NCBI GenBank assembly: GCA_016778305.1
Contig: JADHPT010000007.1
Coordinates: 1-64,000 of the forward strand
Length of the DNA: 64,000 nt
Direction of reading: 5' to 3'
Source: Candidatus Poseidonia sp.
GTDB taxonomy: Archaea > Thermoplasmatota > Poseidoniia > Poseidoniales > Poseidoniaceae
Numbering within the stretch: the first letter of the stretch is position 1; every line of letters starts with the position of its first letter. The notes below the pieces were generated by a model, which was not told where the DNA came from, did no database searches, and saw nothing but the letters and a program-made list of their open reading frames with translations. The position numbers were made by a program, and so were the translations under genes. Below are positions 7,204 to 16,129 of this stretch, piece by piece.

Positions 7204-10200
7204 TCAGTCATCGTCTGACTGACGCTTTTTCACTGCACGGCGCTTTGGTGGAGCCTTACGTGGTGCTGCGCGACGACCAACGGAACGGCGGACGGCCTTC
7301 TTCTTGGGGCGGTCGTCCTCTTCGTCGTCGTCGTCGTCGTCATCGTCATCGTCGTCGTCATCGTCATCGTCATCGTCATCTTCGGGTTCTGGCTTCTTTA
7401 TACGACGGCGCTCTTTACGCTGGGTGATGTTGATGGCGAAGGGATCGTCTTCTTCTACAGGTTCGAGTGCTTCACTGCTCGAAGATTCTTCTTTCTTTTC
7501 GTCCTCTGCATTGCCGCTGCTGGTTCCCGTTACAGCGTCCATGTCAAGGTCTTGAGACGTGCCCATGAATTCAGCCATCCAATCGTCATCGCCTTCATCA
7601 TCACTGCGCTTCTTCTTCTTAGGCCCTGCCATACCTGCACGAATCACGAGCAGGGATACGACGATTGCAAGGAGGTTCACAGCGCCAATAATCCACACCA
7701 TCACGTACGGTGGGTCGGTATAGGACGGGGTGATAACCTCTGGTTCAATTGGAGGTTTCAATTCTTCTTCATAGGTACAGAAGGTCGTCCCGTCAAGCCT
7801 GTTTCGACAGAAGTCAACGATGAATTCAACACGCTTCTGAACTTCATTGCCGGCTCCGTCCGTGGCTCGAACGGTGACAGCGTGATAGCCTGCTTCGAAG
7901 TTGCCCGTGGTGATTTCCATGTCTGCTGTGAGGGTACGATTGTTGTTATCAAGGTCAGTTACACCGGTGAGGTCAGCCCAAGGAGTTGAGAGGGAACTTC
8001 CAGTGGTACCGCCAAAGTGGTAGGTGAAACGGTATTGGAAGGAAGTGATGACCACATCGTCTTCAGCACCTGCGAGAAGGTTGATACGGTTACCGTAGAG
8101 ATACTTTGAGCCATCTCCGGCCGGTGTCGGGGAGAAGATGGTCACCTGAGGCAGTTGAGCATCGATGGCAAGCATCGTCCAGGTCTGAATGACTTCGTTT
8201 CCAGATTCATCTTCCATGGTCACGTTGATGATCATAACACCCGCTTCCATTTGGGAGGAGACGCTGAAGTCATAGGTGAATAGAGGCCCGAGGTTAGGGT
8301 TGTTGATGTTGTTGTTCAACATAGCGAGGGGTTCCTCAGCGTTGGTGAGCATACCGCCATTTGACGTAGTGATGTTGATGCTGGGGGTGGTGCCCAAATC
8401 TTCGTTCACCTGGATGCGCAGACTGTATTGACCTGCAACGAGCGTAGTACTGTCGTAAGGCGCTCCGTCACTATCGACGACGGTCAAGACACCTTCTGGC
8501 AACAACGTATCTTCGGCGACCTTGAATGCGTTACCGCCGAAACCAGCGAAAATCTCATCGTTGAAATTACCAAATTGGTCGGTGATGGTGACAGCGTACC
8601 AAACGTTGCGGTCAACTTCGGAAGGGATGTCAAATTCGCGAGTGATGGTATTGCCGGTGAAAGATGAGGTGGTGATGTCGGGGAGGACCAATTCCCAACC
8701 CTCGCTACCGATCGTTGAAACGTCGTTCTCATCTACCCCGAAGGGTTCACCATAATGGCGCCAAATAGCATAGGATTCGTCTACTTCGTCTTCATTGAAC
8801 CATTCAAGGCTGACCAGTTGCATGGACCCGATAGAAAATGCATTCTTGATACGCGCTGGGTTTGGAGCCCGCGTGTCTTCAAATTCAACTTGGGCGTAAT
8901 TTTGCACCAAGCCAGTGTAGTGGTAGGTGCCGTTGACGTTGCCGTAAAGCGCCTCTGAAGTAACGTAGTAGAAGGAATTCGTACGGTACTCGTCTTCAGG
9001 TACTGCAATGTCAAAGTAGCCGACACCGTCCGCCACCGTACCGAGATACATCAGGGTTTGATTCTCAACAAATTGAGCCCCGATCACCCTGTAGGTGCTG
9101 TACCAAATGTGGTAGATTTCGCCTTCAACACCCAACTGATCGTCCCAGGTAACGCGGGTGGTTTGGTCGCCCGTGAAGGTCGCTTGAACGTTGGTGGGTT
9201 CTGCTACCCATCCGTAGAAGGCATTCTCTTCAATCGCATTGGTACACGAGTCGCCGCCCGTGTTGGTGTTGATGACGCCCGTGGCATCAACGGTGACCAC
9301 GCAATAGTAAGAGTAGCCCAAGAAGCCTTGAGGAACTGGGATTTGATAGGAGCCAATTCCTTCGAGGACGTCTTTGACGATGAGTTCAACGTCATTTCGC
9401 AAGATGGTGGTGAAAGGTTGGTCTGACCGATATACACGGTAGGTTTCGCCTTCTTCGGTGGTCACGTCACCCCAAGAGATGTTGGTGTAGCCGCCGCCTG
9501 TACTTGGTTCCGCGATGAATTCAGCCCCGAGTAAAATCGCTTGGGCTGGTGGTCGATTGTCTTCGATAACGGGGTCTGTAAGGGTGTTTTGACCGAGGAA
9601 TCGAATGTCTTCGTAATCCTCTCCGGTTTCCGTATAATTCGGCAGAAGGTAGGTGATGGAGTAGTAACTTTCACGTTGCGTATTGGCTGGAAGTTGCACG
9701 ACGTATTCTGTTTCAGAAGCATTGAGTTCAGCCAGCGGTGTCTCGGTAGCGAGGAGGGCAGGGCCCAATACGCGAGTCATCTGGTAGCCGGTGCGCCAAA
9801 TATGAATCTTCAGAGCGTCTGGCCCGCTATCGGGAAGGACGGGGGAAATGGTGTTGTAGTTGAGCCATCGAAGTGTGGTCTCGCTGGTCGTTGCATCAAA
9901 GTCCGCTGAGATGATGTAAGGGGTGTAGACCGGCGTGGTCAACTCTTGGACAGGGAATTCAATTTGGGAGCCGTTGATGATCAATTCAGCTGCTTCTGTT
10001 CCGTTGGAAAGAGTGGTTGTAACTGCATAATAGAAGGATCCGTTGGTGCCGGGAGGTACCAGATATGATACCGTGTGGCCGGGGTGGTTGGTCGCTCTGC
10101 AGTTGAAGGGGTTGCCAGCAGCAAAGGATGTGTCGCAGGCATCGACCATGACAAAGGGTGTCAACGATGCGAGATTGGTTTGATCAATGGGCATGGTGTG

Positions 10201-10455
10201 GCGATAAACGTTGTACGTGGCGCTGAACAGCCCGTTGAGTTCTCCGCCTTGGGAGTCGATGTTGTCCCACGTGATGACCGTTGTTTCAGTTTCACCGTCA
10301 AACACAGCCTGAATTTGTTGGGCTTGCAGGTTGGCCTCCAGACCTTGGTCTACAGCTTGTGCGTGACTCGCAGGCACGAGTGCAAAGAGCATGCACATCA
10401 TCATGAAAAGTGCGCGAGAACTTCCGTTTCGTTCTGTCGGTAGACTACCCATCAA
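7204..10455 (-). CDS. Large surface protein with FN3-like domains and poly-Asp cytoplasmic tail
   Basis: The 1083-residue protein has an N-terminal signal peptide (about 14-34, cleavage after SHA). About 850 residues of repeated beta-sandwich modules of fibronectin-III style follow; recurring features are T.ISW/VTWDD, YRVYRS and SYYCVVTV segments. The last extracellular module resembles Ig-like domains of cell-surface proteins. One transmembrane helix lies at about 915-938, followed by the positive-inside cluster KKKKR. The cytoplasmic tail of about 140 residues is very charged. It contains a run of about 20 consecutive Asp residues and ends in a Lys/Arg-rich segment. It precedes the Ca2+/H+ antiporter in a probable operon. 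Its role may be adhesion, S-layer or substrate capture; none is proven. Confidence 0.8.
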   Translation of the reverse strand: MMGSLPTERNGSSRALFMMMCMLFALVPASHAQAVDQGLEANLQAQQIQAVFDGETETTVITWDNIDSQGGELNGLFSATYNVYRHTMPIDQTNLASLTPFVMVDACDTSFAAGNPFNCRATNHPGHTVSYLVPPGTNGSFYYAVTTTLSNGTEAAELIINGSQIEFPVQELTTPVYTPYIISADFDATTSETTLRWLNYNTISPVLPDSGPDALKIHIWRTGYQMTRVLGPALLATETPLAELNASETEYVVQLPANTQRESYYSITYLLPNYTETGEDYEDIRFLGQNTLTDPVIEDNRPPAQAILLGAEFIAEPSTGGGYTNISWGDVTTEEGETYRVYRSDQPFTTILRNDVELIVKDVLEGIGSYQIPVPQGFLGYSYYCVVTVDATGVINTNTGGDSCTNAIEENAFYGWVAEPTNVQATFTGDQTTRVTWDDQLGVEGEIYHIWYSTYRVIGAQFVENQTLMYLGTVADGVGYFDIAVPEDEYRTNSFYYVTSEALYGNVNGTYHYTGLVQNYAQVEFEDTRAPNPARIKNAFSIGSMQLVSLEWFNEDEVDESYAIWRHYGEPFGVDENDVSTIGSEGWELVLPDITTSSFTGNTITREFDIPSEVDRNVWYAVTITDQFGNFNDEIFAGFGGNAFKVAEDTLLPEGVLTVVDSDGAPYDSTTLVAGQYSLRIQVNEDLGTTPSINITTSNGGMLTNAEEPLAMLNNNINNPNLGPLFTYDFSVSSQMEAGVMIINVTMEDESGNEVIQTWTMLAIDAQLPQVTIFSPTPAGDGSKYLYGNRINLLAGAEDDVVITSFQYRFTYHFGGTTGSSLSTPWADLTGVTDLDNNNRTLTADMEITTGNFEAGYHAVTVRATDGAGNEVQKRVEFIVDFCRNRLDGTTFCTYEEELKPPIEPEVITPSYTDPPYVMVWIIGAVNLLAIVVSLLVIRAGMAGPKKKKRSDDEGDDDWMAEFMGTSQDLDMDAVTGTSSGNAEDEKKEESSSSEALEPVEEDDPFAINITQRKERRRIKKPEPEDDDDDDDDDDDDDDDDDDDEEDDRPKKKAVRRSVGRRAAPRKAPPKRRAVKKRQSDDD
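7311..7384. repeat. GTC/ATC trinucleotide tract encoding the poly-Asp run
   Basis: On the plus strand GTC and ATC triplets alternate irregularly for about 70 bases; on the coding (minus) strand they are GAC and GAT Asp codons. The mix of the two codons suggests an old, partly eroded microsatellite that can still change length by slippage in steps of one residue. It is in frame with the surface protein gene. Confidence 0.85.
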
Positions 10456-10539
10456 TCCTTATGTGCCCTTCGTCCGTTATCACTATGTCGCTTCACAGAG
10501 GTCAAAAACGGTCATCAATAGACCGAATGCAGGCTTCCG

Positions 10540-11256
10540 TCAGTCCGAAGACTCATTCCCCCCAACCGCGTTGGGTTGAGGCAAGGGGTCCGCTGCATCG
10601 ATGGCTCTGATCTCACGTTGGGCCTGAAGGAAGCGAACGAAGAAGGTCCACAAACCTCCGAGGGCTGATATGAAGACGATCAAACTCAACGGATTGACAT
10701 TGATATGGTCGTACCATCCTACATAAGTGGCATCAATGGACCAGCCTGCAAGCAACATCACGCCCATAGAAATCAATGCAAGGAGGGTCAAAACGGTGCG
10801 GTCAGCACGCGAAAACCCCCGGTAATTCCGTGAGCCTGCGACGGCTTGGGCCTGAGTGCCCATATAGGACCCCAAGAGTGTGAAGAAGGCTGCAGCAAAA
10901 CCGAGGACTAAATCGTTGACAAAAACAGAAGCACTGATGCAAACCACCCACGCTGCATCGAGGATGCGATCGATGGTGTGATCGAGGTAATCCCCCCACC
11001 GAGTCACCTCTCCTTTGGCCCTTGCAAGCGAACCATCAAGGCCGTCAAAGAGCATGGCCAATCCGATCATAACCGCCCCGCCAAGCATCCACCAGCCTCC
11101 TGTCGCTTCGTCTGGCGCATACATGGCCAACAGGCCACCTGCAAGTCCGAAGGGGAGGGCAATCCACGTGATGGTGATCGGTGAAAACGATGAGAAGGTG
11201 CGCAACATGGGTTGAAGAATTGCTTCCCATCGTTGACGCATTTTTTCAAGGGCCAT
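10540..11256 (-). CDS. CDP-alcohol phosphatidyltransferase family membrane enzyme
   Basis: The 238-residue protein shows the full family signature D-x2-D-G-x2-A-R-x8-G-x3-D-x3-D in DGLDGSLARAKGEVTRWG followed by DYLDHTID. These aspartates bind the catalytic metal and the CDP-activated lipid or alcohol. About six hydrophobic helices surround the motif. In archaea such enzymes attach polar head groups such as inositol phosphate, serine or glycerol phosphate to CDP-archaeol; the head group cannot be read here. A decarboxylase acting on serine head groups is encoded at 53688-54548, so an archaetidylserine-type pathway is possible but unproven. It is a single minus-strand gene between the surface protein and the Fap7-like kinase. 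Confidence 0.88.
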   Translation of the reverse strand: MALEKMRQRWEAILQPMLRTFSSFSPITITWIALPFGLAGGLLAMYAPDEATGGWWMLGGAVMIGLAMLFDGLDGSLARAKGEVTRWGDYLDHTIDRILDAAWVVCISASVFVNDLVLGFAAAFFTLLGSYMGTQAQAVAGSRNYRGFSRADRTVLTLLALISMGVMLLAGWSIDATYVGWYDHINVNPLSLIVFISALGGLWTFFVRFLQAQREIRAIDAADPLPQPNAVGGNESSD

Positions 11257-11305
11257 GAACGAACCACTTCCAGTTCCCTGTTATGGTTTGTGGAGGCTTT
11301 GTGAC

Positions 11306-11857
11306 TTAATCACTTGATTCTGCGAGCCAATCAAGCGCACCACGCGCTGCAGATTCCATACCCTCAAAGGGGCAATTCTTGTCCAACCATGCTTCCAAAC
11401 CATCGGCCAATCCGTTCGCATCGGTTTCGCTGCTGTCCATTTCAAGGACCGGCACGTCGATCTCGAATTCGATGAGCTCAGACCAATGTCCAGCGGTCAT
11501 CTCCCATTCTGTATTGGCACGGATCTTCTCAGGAGAATACCCTCTCGCTTCAAGTCTCTGAGAAAGAATTGAGGGCCGGCAGCGTAGCAATACGATGGCG
11601 TCAACCTGCAATAAATGAGCGAGGTGTCCGTCGATGAGATACTTTCCTCGGGAAGGTTGTTCCCAGGCCTCATCCAGTGCGTGGATGTCAACGGGAGCCG
11701 CGCCGTCATGCGTATCTTCCTCACCCAAGCAGCCGTGCTCATCGGCGAGGTCGCGAAGTGAAAGCAAATTCCATCCTCGCTTCGCCATGATATCAGCAAG
11801 GCTTGACTTGCCAACGCAAGGCGTTCCGGACAAAGCGATGATACGGCCTTCGGTCAT
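11306..11857 (-). CDS. Fap7/AK6-like adenylate kinase family protein
   Basis: The 183-residue protein begins with the P-loop GTPCVGKSS (residues 11-19). It then follows the AK6/Fap7 pattern: a short NMP-binding region, YLIDGHLAHLL, a CRPSILSQRLEARGY segment and a compact LID. In yeast and archaea the family is an ATPase/adenylate kinase that helps mature the small ribosomal subunit. Length matches archaeal members (about 180). The ATG at 11857 is well placed, five codons before the first strand. It is divergent from the TPR-like gene at 11961, with about 100 bases between. Confidence 0.8.
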   Translation of the reverse strand: MTEGRIIALSGTPCVGKSSLADIMAKRGWNLLSLRDLADEHGCLGEEDTHDGAAPVDIHALDEAWEQPSRGKYLIDGHLAHLLQVDAIVLLRCRPSILSQRLEARGYSPEKIRANTEWEMTAGHWSELIEFEIDVPVLEMDSSETDANGLADGLEAWLDKNCPFEGMESAARGALDWLAESSD

Positions 11858-11960
11858 GCTGCTCCGCGGTCCCTGCCACTATGTAAATGGGTCAGCGACT
11901 CAGTACGCCCGACGTAGGAAAGGCATGATAGGCAAGGAGTCCCTGCCTCGGCATGGTGCC

Positions 11961-12710
11961 ATGTTCGGTATGCAAGACCCCTCACAAACGCTCGTTCAAA
12001 TCGAGCGCTACATGGACGGTGGCCGTTTGGAACTGTCCGAGGTCATGGCCACACAATTTTGCGACCTGATGCTCTCCAAGAAAAAGCGGGAGCCGCAAGA
12101 CCAGGTGTTCTTGCTCAAGGGCTTGCGTTTGATGTGTGACATCTACCTGATGCGCAATAAAGCTGACCAAAGTCTCGTGACCATCAAACGAATGCATAGG
12201 GAGCGAAAAGCCTTGGTCAAACTTCTGCAGAAACACGCCCCCAACATGTTGGCATCCATGCAACCTGAAGAAGAGGACCATTTGCGAGCGGGGCGTTTGT
12301 ATGCAGCCGCTGGAAAAGCGAAGCCGGCGAAAAAGTCCTTTGCGATGTGTGAACGGCTCTCGCCAGGCCATCTTTTAGCAGCACTTCACGGTGCTCGTTC
12401 CGCACCGACAAAGCCCCACGTTGAACGCTTCATCAAAGCCATTCAAGCAGCGGGAGATGTCATTCTTGCGAACGGCCAATTTCAACTTCAGCCTGAGAAC
12501 TCTCCCGCGGTGATGCTTGAAGAAGTGCTCACGTCCCTCGATGCCTGCGCACAGAATGTGGCAGGACTTGCACCGATCTGTCAACAAGAGAAAGAACGGC
12601 TTCAGACACAACACCAAGCAATTCTCCAGGGGGAACAAGCTGCCAATGCACGCCTCCAATCTGCCTTGGACAATCTAGAGCCAAAGCATGACTACTACCA
12701 GTACGGATAA
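11961..12710 (+). CDS. Helical TPR-like protein, unknown function
   Basis: The frame is open from 11634, but the part before 11925 is antisense to the Fap7-like gene. I choose the ATG at 11961 (MFGMQDPSQ); 11925 and 11970 are alternatives. The 249-residue product is almost entirely alpha-helical with A/L/G spacing typical of tetratricopeptide-like repeats (for example LYAAAGKAKPAKKSF and the following helix). It ends in a coiled-coil-like stretch rich in Gln and Glu. No catalytic residues are evident. It ends three bases before the 3' end of the initiator tRNA gene, which is on the other strand. Confidence 0.7.
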   Translation: MFGMQDPSQTLVQIERYMDGGRLELSEVMATQFCDLMLSKKKREPQDQVFLLKGLRLMCDIYLMRNKADQSLVTIKRMHRERKALVKLLQKHAPNMLASMQPEEEDHLRAGRLYAAAGKAKPAKKSFAMCERLSPGHLLAALHGARSAPTKPHVERFIKAIQAAGDVILANGQFQLQPENSPAVMLEEVLTSLDACAQNVAGLAPICQQEKERLQTQHQAILQGEQAANARLQSALDNLEPKHDYYQYG

Positions 12711-12713
12711 TGG

Positions 12714-12788
12714 TAGCGAGGGATGGATTTGAACCATCGATCTCCGGGTTATGAGCCCGACGGGATATCCAGACTACCCCACCTCGCT
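12714..12788 (-). tRNA. Initiator tRNA-Met (anticodon CAT)
   Basis: On the minus strand the gene begins AGCGAGG and ends CCTCGCT plus discriminator A, a perfect 7-bp acceptor stem. The anticodon loop CTCATAA carries CAT. The anticodon stem has three consecutive G:C pairs (GGG/CCC next to the loop), the mark of initiator rather than elongator tRNA-Met. The T arm GATGG-TTCAAAT-CCATC is perfect. No intron and no encoded CCA are seen. The A1:U72 pair typical of archaeal and eukaryotic initiators is present. Confidence 0.95.
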
Positions 12789-12867
12789 ACTCCAAGCCCC
12801 ACGGTTCACCGTTTTGAATCCACCGCCAAGCGACACAGGAAGAAAGAGGAGCGTCAGCAGTTAATTC

Positions 12868-13737
12868 ATGAAGCAGGAGTGGCTACCCTTTACCATGCGA
12901 GGGAGAACTGGGAAGGCGTGGTTGTTGCTCGCTATTTTGCTGAGCACTCCTCTCGCTGGATGCCTCGGAAGCGAAGACGGGTCGGGGAATGAAAATCCGA
13001 TTCGAATGAACGTACACTACGATACCACCGCAGGGATGGTAGAACAACGCATCCAAAACGGTGCAACGCTGTCCACGACGGGGGTTGAATTGTCCTTTGA
13101 TTTTGCCCGTGTCACCTCGATGGCGGGAACGATGAAGACCTTCACATACGATCCTGGAGATGACGATGATGGTTCAAACGCCGTCACAGTCAACGCCAAT
13201 GAACAAGCGGAAATCACCTACACCTACCTGACGCACGGCATGTTTACTGCCGTACTCACGGCTGTTGACGAAAGCGATAATGTAGGGAGCATCGAACTCC
13301 AAATTCGGATTGACAAAGAAACGATATGGACACAGACAAATACGGACGCTCCAGCAAACATGCCCGTTTCAACAATGCCAGACTGTGAATGTCCCGCTCC
13401 AGAAAAAATCAGTCTCGAGTCTACCATTACCAATCCAAATGATTTGTTCCAATCACAGGTCACCGTGAGTTGGCACCTCATGAACCCCGAAAGCGTTTCG
13501 GAAGCGTCACATACTGAGCAGATCGGAAACGGTCAAGAAGCAGCGTGGTCACATTCAGAATACAACATAGTAAAAGGAGATTGGTCCCTTGATGTGACGA
13601 TTGATTCAGGCAACGATTCAGTTGATGTCAATCACCGTGTGCAGGTGCTCTATGCGGAGGAGGAGTCACAGCCAAACCCCTTCGATGCACCGGTTTCAAA
13701 CGAGCAGGAAACTTCACTTTCACAAAAAGAAAATTAA
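12868..13737 (+). CDS. Secreted lipoprotein with PKD-like domain, unknown function
   Basis: A signal peptide ends in the lipobox LAGC with Cys32 (from the ATG at 12868), followed by a Gly/Ser/Asn/Glu linker. This predicts a lipid-anchored extracellular protein. Residues about 50-155 look like a PKD/Ig-type fold, with DPGDDDDG and the YTYLTHGMFTAVLTAVDE strand pattern. A second beta-rich domain of about 100 residues follows, with a CECP cysteine pair at its start, then a hydrophilic tail. An ATG at 12895 (MRGRTG) is an equally good start. No enzyme motif is seen. It could be a binding protein or surface component. Confidence 0.7.
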   Translation: MKQEWLPFTMRGRTGKAWLLLAILLSTPLAGCLGSEDGSGNENPIRMNVHYDTTAGMVEQRIQNGATLSTTGVELSFDFARVTSMAGTMKTFTYDPGDDDDGSNAVTVNANEQAEITYTYLTHGMFTAVLTAVDESDNVGSIELQIRIDKETIWTQTNTDAPANMPVSTMPDCECPAPEKISLESTITNPNDLFQSQVTVSWHLMNPESVSEASHTEQIGNGQEAAWSHSEYNIVKGDWSLDVTIDSGNDSVDVNHRVQVLYAEEESQPNPFDAPVSNEQETSLSQKEN

Positions 13738-13833
13738 AACGGAAACTGAATTTTCCGGTGGACTGCTCGGTAGTGGCTGCCGTTCAAACTGGCGTGATGG
13801 CGGGCAAAAGGTCTCGCGCCCTCTTTCCTTTCT

Positions 13834-13840
13834 TCATATA
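13834..13840 (+). promoter_or_regulatory. TATA-like element upstream of radA
   Basis: TCATATA lies about 32-38 bases before the radA start codons, in an otherwise GC-richer 130-base gap. The spacing would suit a nearly leaderless transcript, which is common in archaea. No experimental evidence is available. Confidence 0.3.
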
Positions 13841-13871
13841 GGGAAGCCCGCACAGTTGAGCACAAGACGTG

Positions 13872-14912
13872 ATGCAAATGGCAACGAAAAACAAGAAAAA
13901 AGTCAAGATTGAAATTGAAAAGAATGAAGCACCTGAGGAGGAAGAGGACCTTCTGATGGCAGAAGATGAAGAGGTCAATGTGACCATTGAAGACTTGCCA
14001 GGTGTTGGACCTGCGACCGCAGAAAAACTTCGTGAAGCAGGATTCGAAGAACTCCTCGCACTCGCCGTCATGTCACCCGCCGATCTTGCTGAAGAAGCAG
14101 AACTCGGCGAGGCCGTCTCGGCAAAGATCATCGCATCAGCAAAGAAGATGGCTAACATCGGTGGATTCGTCTCCGGTGACGCCCTCCTCGAACGCCGCCG
14201 TGAAGTACAGAAACTCTCATCCAAGGTCCAATCCATCGACGACCTCCTCGGGGGAGGGTTTGAAACCCAAGCCCTCGTTGAAGTATACGGGGAATTTGGA
14301 AGTGGAAAGACCCAGATCGGTCATCAACTCGCAGTGAACTGCAGCCTTCCAGTTGAGCAAGGCGGTCTTGATGGCGATATCTTTTACATCGATACGGAAG
14401 ATACCTTCCGTCCAGAGCGTATCACGCAGATGGCACGAGGTCACGGGCTTGATCCTGAGTACGTACTCTCACGAATCCACGTGGCTCGAGCTTACAATTC
14501 CGCTCACCAAATGCTTCTTGCAGACGAAATCAAGAGGATGAGCAAGGGCTTGAATGTCAAGATGATCATTGTTGATTCCCTCACCAGTCACTTCCGCGCT
14601 GAATTCATCGGCCGTGGAATGCTTGCCCGTCGCCAACAAAAGCTCAACAGCCATCTCAAAGATCTCAAACAATTGGCTGATATCAACAACGCTTTGGTGC
14701 TCGTAACCAATCAAGTTCACTCGAAGCCTGATGCTATGTGGGGCGACCCAACCAAGCCAATTGGCGGTCACATTCTCGCTCACGCCAGCACCTTCCGTCT
14801 CTATCTCCGAAAGGCAAAGGGCGGCCGAAGAATTGCCCGTTTGGTCGACTCTCCAAACCTGCCTGATGGAGAATGCGTCTACCAAGTCACCGAAGAAGGA
14901 CTACGCGACTGA
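13872..14912 (+). CDS. radA: DNA repair and recombination protein RadA
   Basis: RadA is the archaeal RecA/Rad51 recombinase, which forms ATP-dependent filaments on single-stranded DNA and pairs homologous strands. Seen in order: an acidic, Lys-rich N-terminus, a helix-hairpin-helix domain ([12 protein letters not shown], residues about 43-100), the Walker A motif GEFGSGKT (about 140-147), Walker [12 protein letters not shown], and loop L2 region [10 protein letters not shown]. Length (346) is normal. GTG at 13869, ATG at 13872 and ATG at 13878 are adjacent possible starts. It is followed 65 bases later by ftsZ on the same strand. Confidence 0.96.
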   Translation: MQMATKNKKKVKIEIEKNEAPEEEEDLLMAEDEEVNVTIEDLPGVGPATAEKLREAGFEELLALAVMSPADLAEEAELGEAVSAKIIASAKKMANIGGFVSGDALLERRREVQKLSSKVQSIDDLLGGGFETQALVEVYGEFGSGKTQIGHQLAVNCSLPVEQGGLDGDIFYIDTEDTFRPERITQMARGHGLDPEYVLSRIHVARAYNSAHQMLLADEIKRMSKGLNVKMIIVDSLTSHFRAEFIGRGMLARRQQKLNSHLKDLKQLADINNALVLVTNQVHSKPDAMWGDPTKPIGGHILAHASTFRLYLRKAKGGRRIARLVDSPNLPDGECVYQVTEEGLRD

Positions 14913-14977
14913 AGCGGTGATCTGACCGAGGGGCCCAAACAGGCTTCACGACCCTTCGCCATGGCGGTACATTCAAA

Positions 14978-16129
14978 ATGTCGGTAAGCAAAATGTTGCT
15001 CATGCGACATCTCATTGAACGAGTTCTCGAACTTTCTGATGAAGAACAACGAATTGTCCCCCATGAACAAGCACCTGACCAAGGTTCAGATGAGGAACTG
15101 CAAGCCCTTCTTGAATCGCTGCAACCGAGAATTCGGGTCTATGGAGTCGGTGGAGCGGGATGCAATGCAATCAATCGCCTCTTTGATGAGGAGTTATTCG
15201 ACTCATCCTACGTCACCGGATACGCCATCAATACCGACGCACAGGCTTTACTTCAATCACCGATTGAAGAAAAGGTACTCATTGGACGGACTGCACGTGG
15301 CCGTGGGGCTGGTGGCGACCCAACCAAAGGCGAAGCTGCAGCTCTCGAATCTGAAATGGTCTTGCGGCGCATCACCAATGATACACAACTTGCCATCATT
15401 ACCGCAGGCATGGGCGGTGGCTCAGGAACTGGGGCAGCCGGACATATTGCTCGCTTGGCAAAGGCGCAAGGCGCGATGACCATCGCGGTCGTGACGTACC
15501 CGTTCAAATCAGAAGGTTCGCTCCGTAAGCAAAATGCTGAATGGGGTCTAGAGCGCTTGAGAGAGCACTGTGACACCATTCTCGTGATTCCCAACGAACG
15601 ACTGTTGGAAATTGAGGGCGTCAAAGATTTGCCCATTGCCAGTGCCTTCCGTGTTGGTGACGAACTTCTCGTCCGTTCGATTACCGGTGTCACTGAATTG
15701 CTCACCACAGACGGCATGGTCAACCTTGACTTTGAGGACTTACGAGCCGTCATCAATTCTGGTGGTGGGGTAGCAATGATCGGATTAGGTGCGGCAAGAG
15801 GACCAGGTCGTGCTGAGGCTGCAACCATGGAGGCACTTCACTCTCCGCTTCTTGAACTCGATATGAGCGATGCTCGCGGAGCACTCATCAATGTCGTTGG
15901 TGGCAGTAGCCTTACCTTGGGCGAGGCAGAACGTTGCGCTCAACTGATTCAGGAACAGATTTCATCGAATGCCAAGATCATCTGGGGGGCAGCCGTGGAT
16001 GAATCGCTCGGTGATGACCTTCGTGTGATGCTCGTCCTCACCGGGGTCAAGAGCGCTCAGATTCATGGCTCAAGCGAAAACAGGCAGATTCGTGCGTTGC
16101 GCAATCGACAGATTGAGTTCGTCAACTGA
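14978..16129 (+). CDS. ftsZ: Cell division GTPase FtsZ
   Basis: FtsZ polymerises into the division ring. The 383-residue protein has GVGGAGCNAINRL (about residues 56-68), the tubulin signature GGGSGTG at 146-152, and the T7 synergy loop NLDFEDLRAVI that completes the GTPase site of the neighbouring subunit. The N-terminal 50 residues before the first strand are acidic, as in archaeal FtsZ1/FtsZ2. No long C-terminal linker is present; the protein ends soon after the second domain with a basic segment. The ATG at 14978 is used; an ATG at 15002 is also possible. It lies downstream of radA and may share its transcript. Confidence 0.95.
   Translation: MSVSKMLLMRHLIERVLELSDEEQRIVPHEQAPDQGSDEELQALLESLQPRIRVYGVGGAGCNAINRLFDEELFDSSYVTGYAINTDAQALLQSPIEEKVLIGRTARGRGAGGDPTKGEAAALESEMVLRRITNDTQLAIITAGMGGGSGTGAAGHIARLAKAQGAMTIAVVTYPFKSEGSLRKQNAEWGLERLREHCDTILVIPNERLLEIEGVKDLPIASAFRVGDELLVRSITGVTELLTTDGMVNLDFEDLRAVINSGGGVAMIGLGAARGPGRAEAATMEALHSPLLELDMSDARGALINVVGGSSLTLGEAERCAQLIQEQISSNAKIIWGAAVDESLGDDLRVMLVLTGVKSAQIHGSSENRQIRALRNRQIEFVN

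Noticed and set aside
7311-7384. Tandem repeat considered as a CRISPR or structural repeat
   Set aside because: It is a trinucleotide tract without spacers and lies in frame within a gene.
7304-7555. Plus-strand frame with a long poly-Ser run
   Set aside because: It is the antisense shadow of the poly-Asp codons of the surface protein gene.
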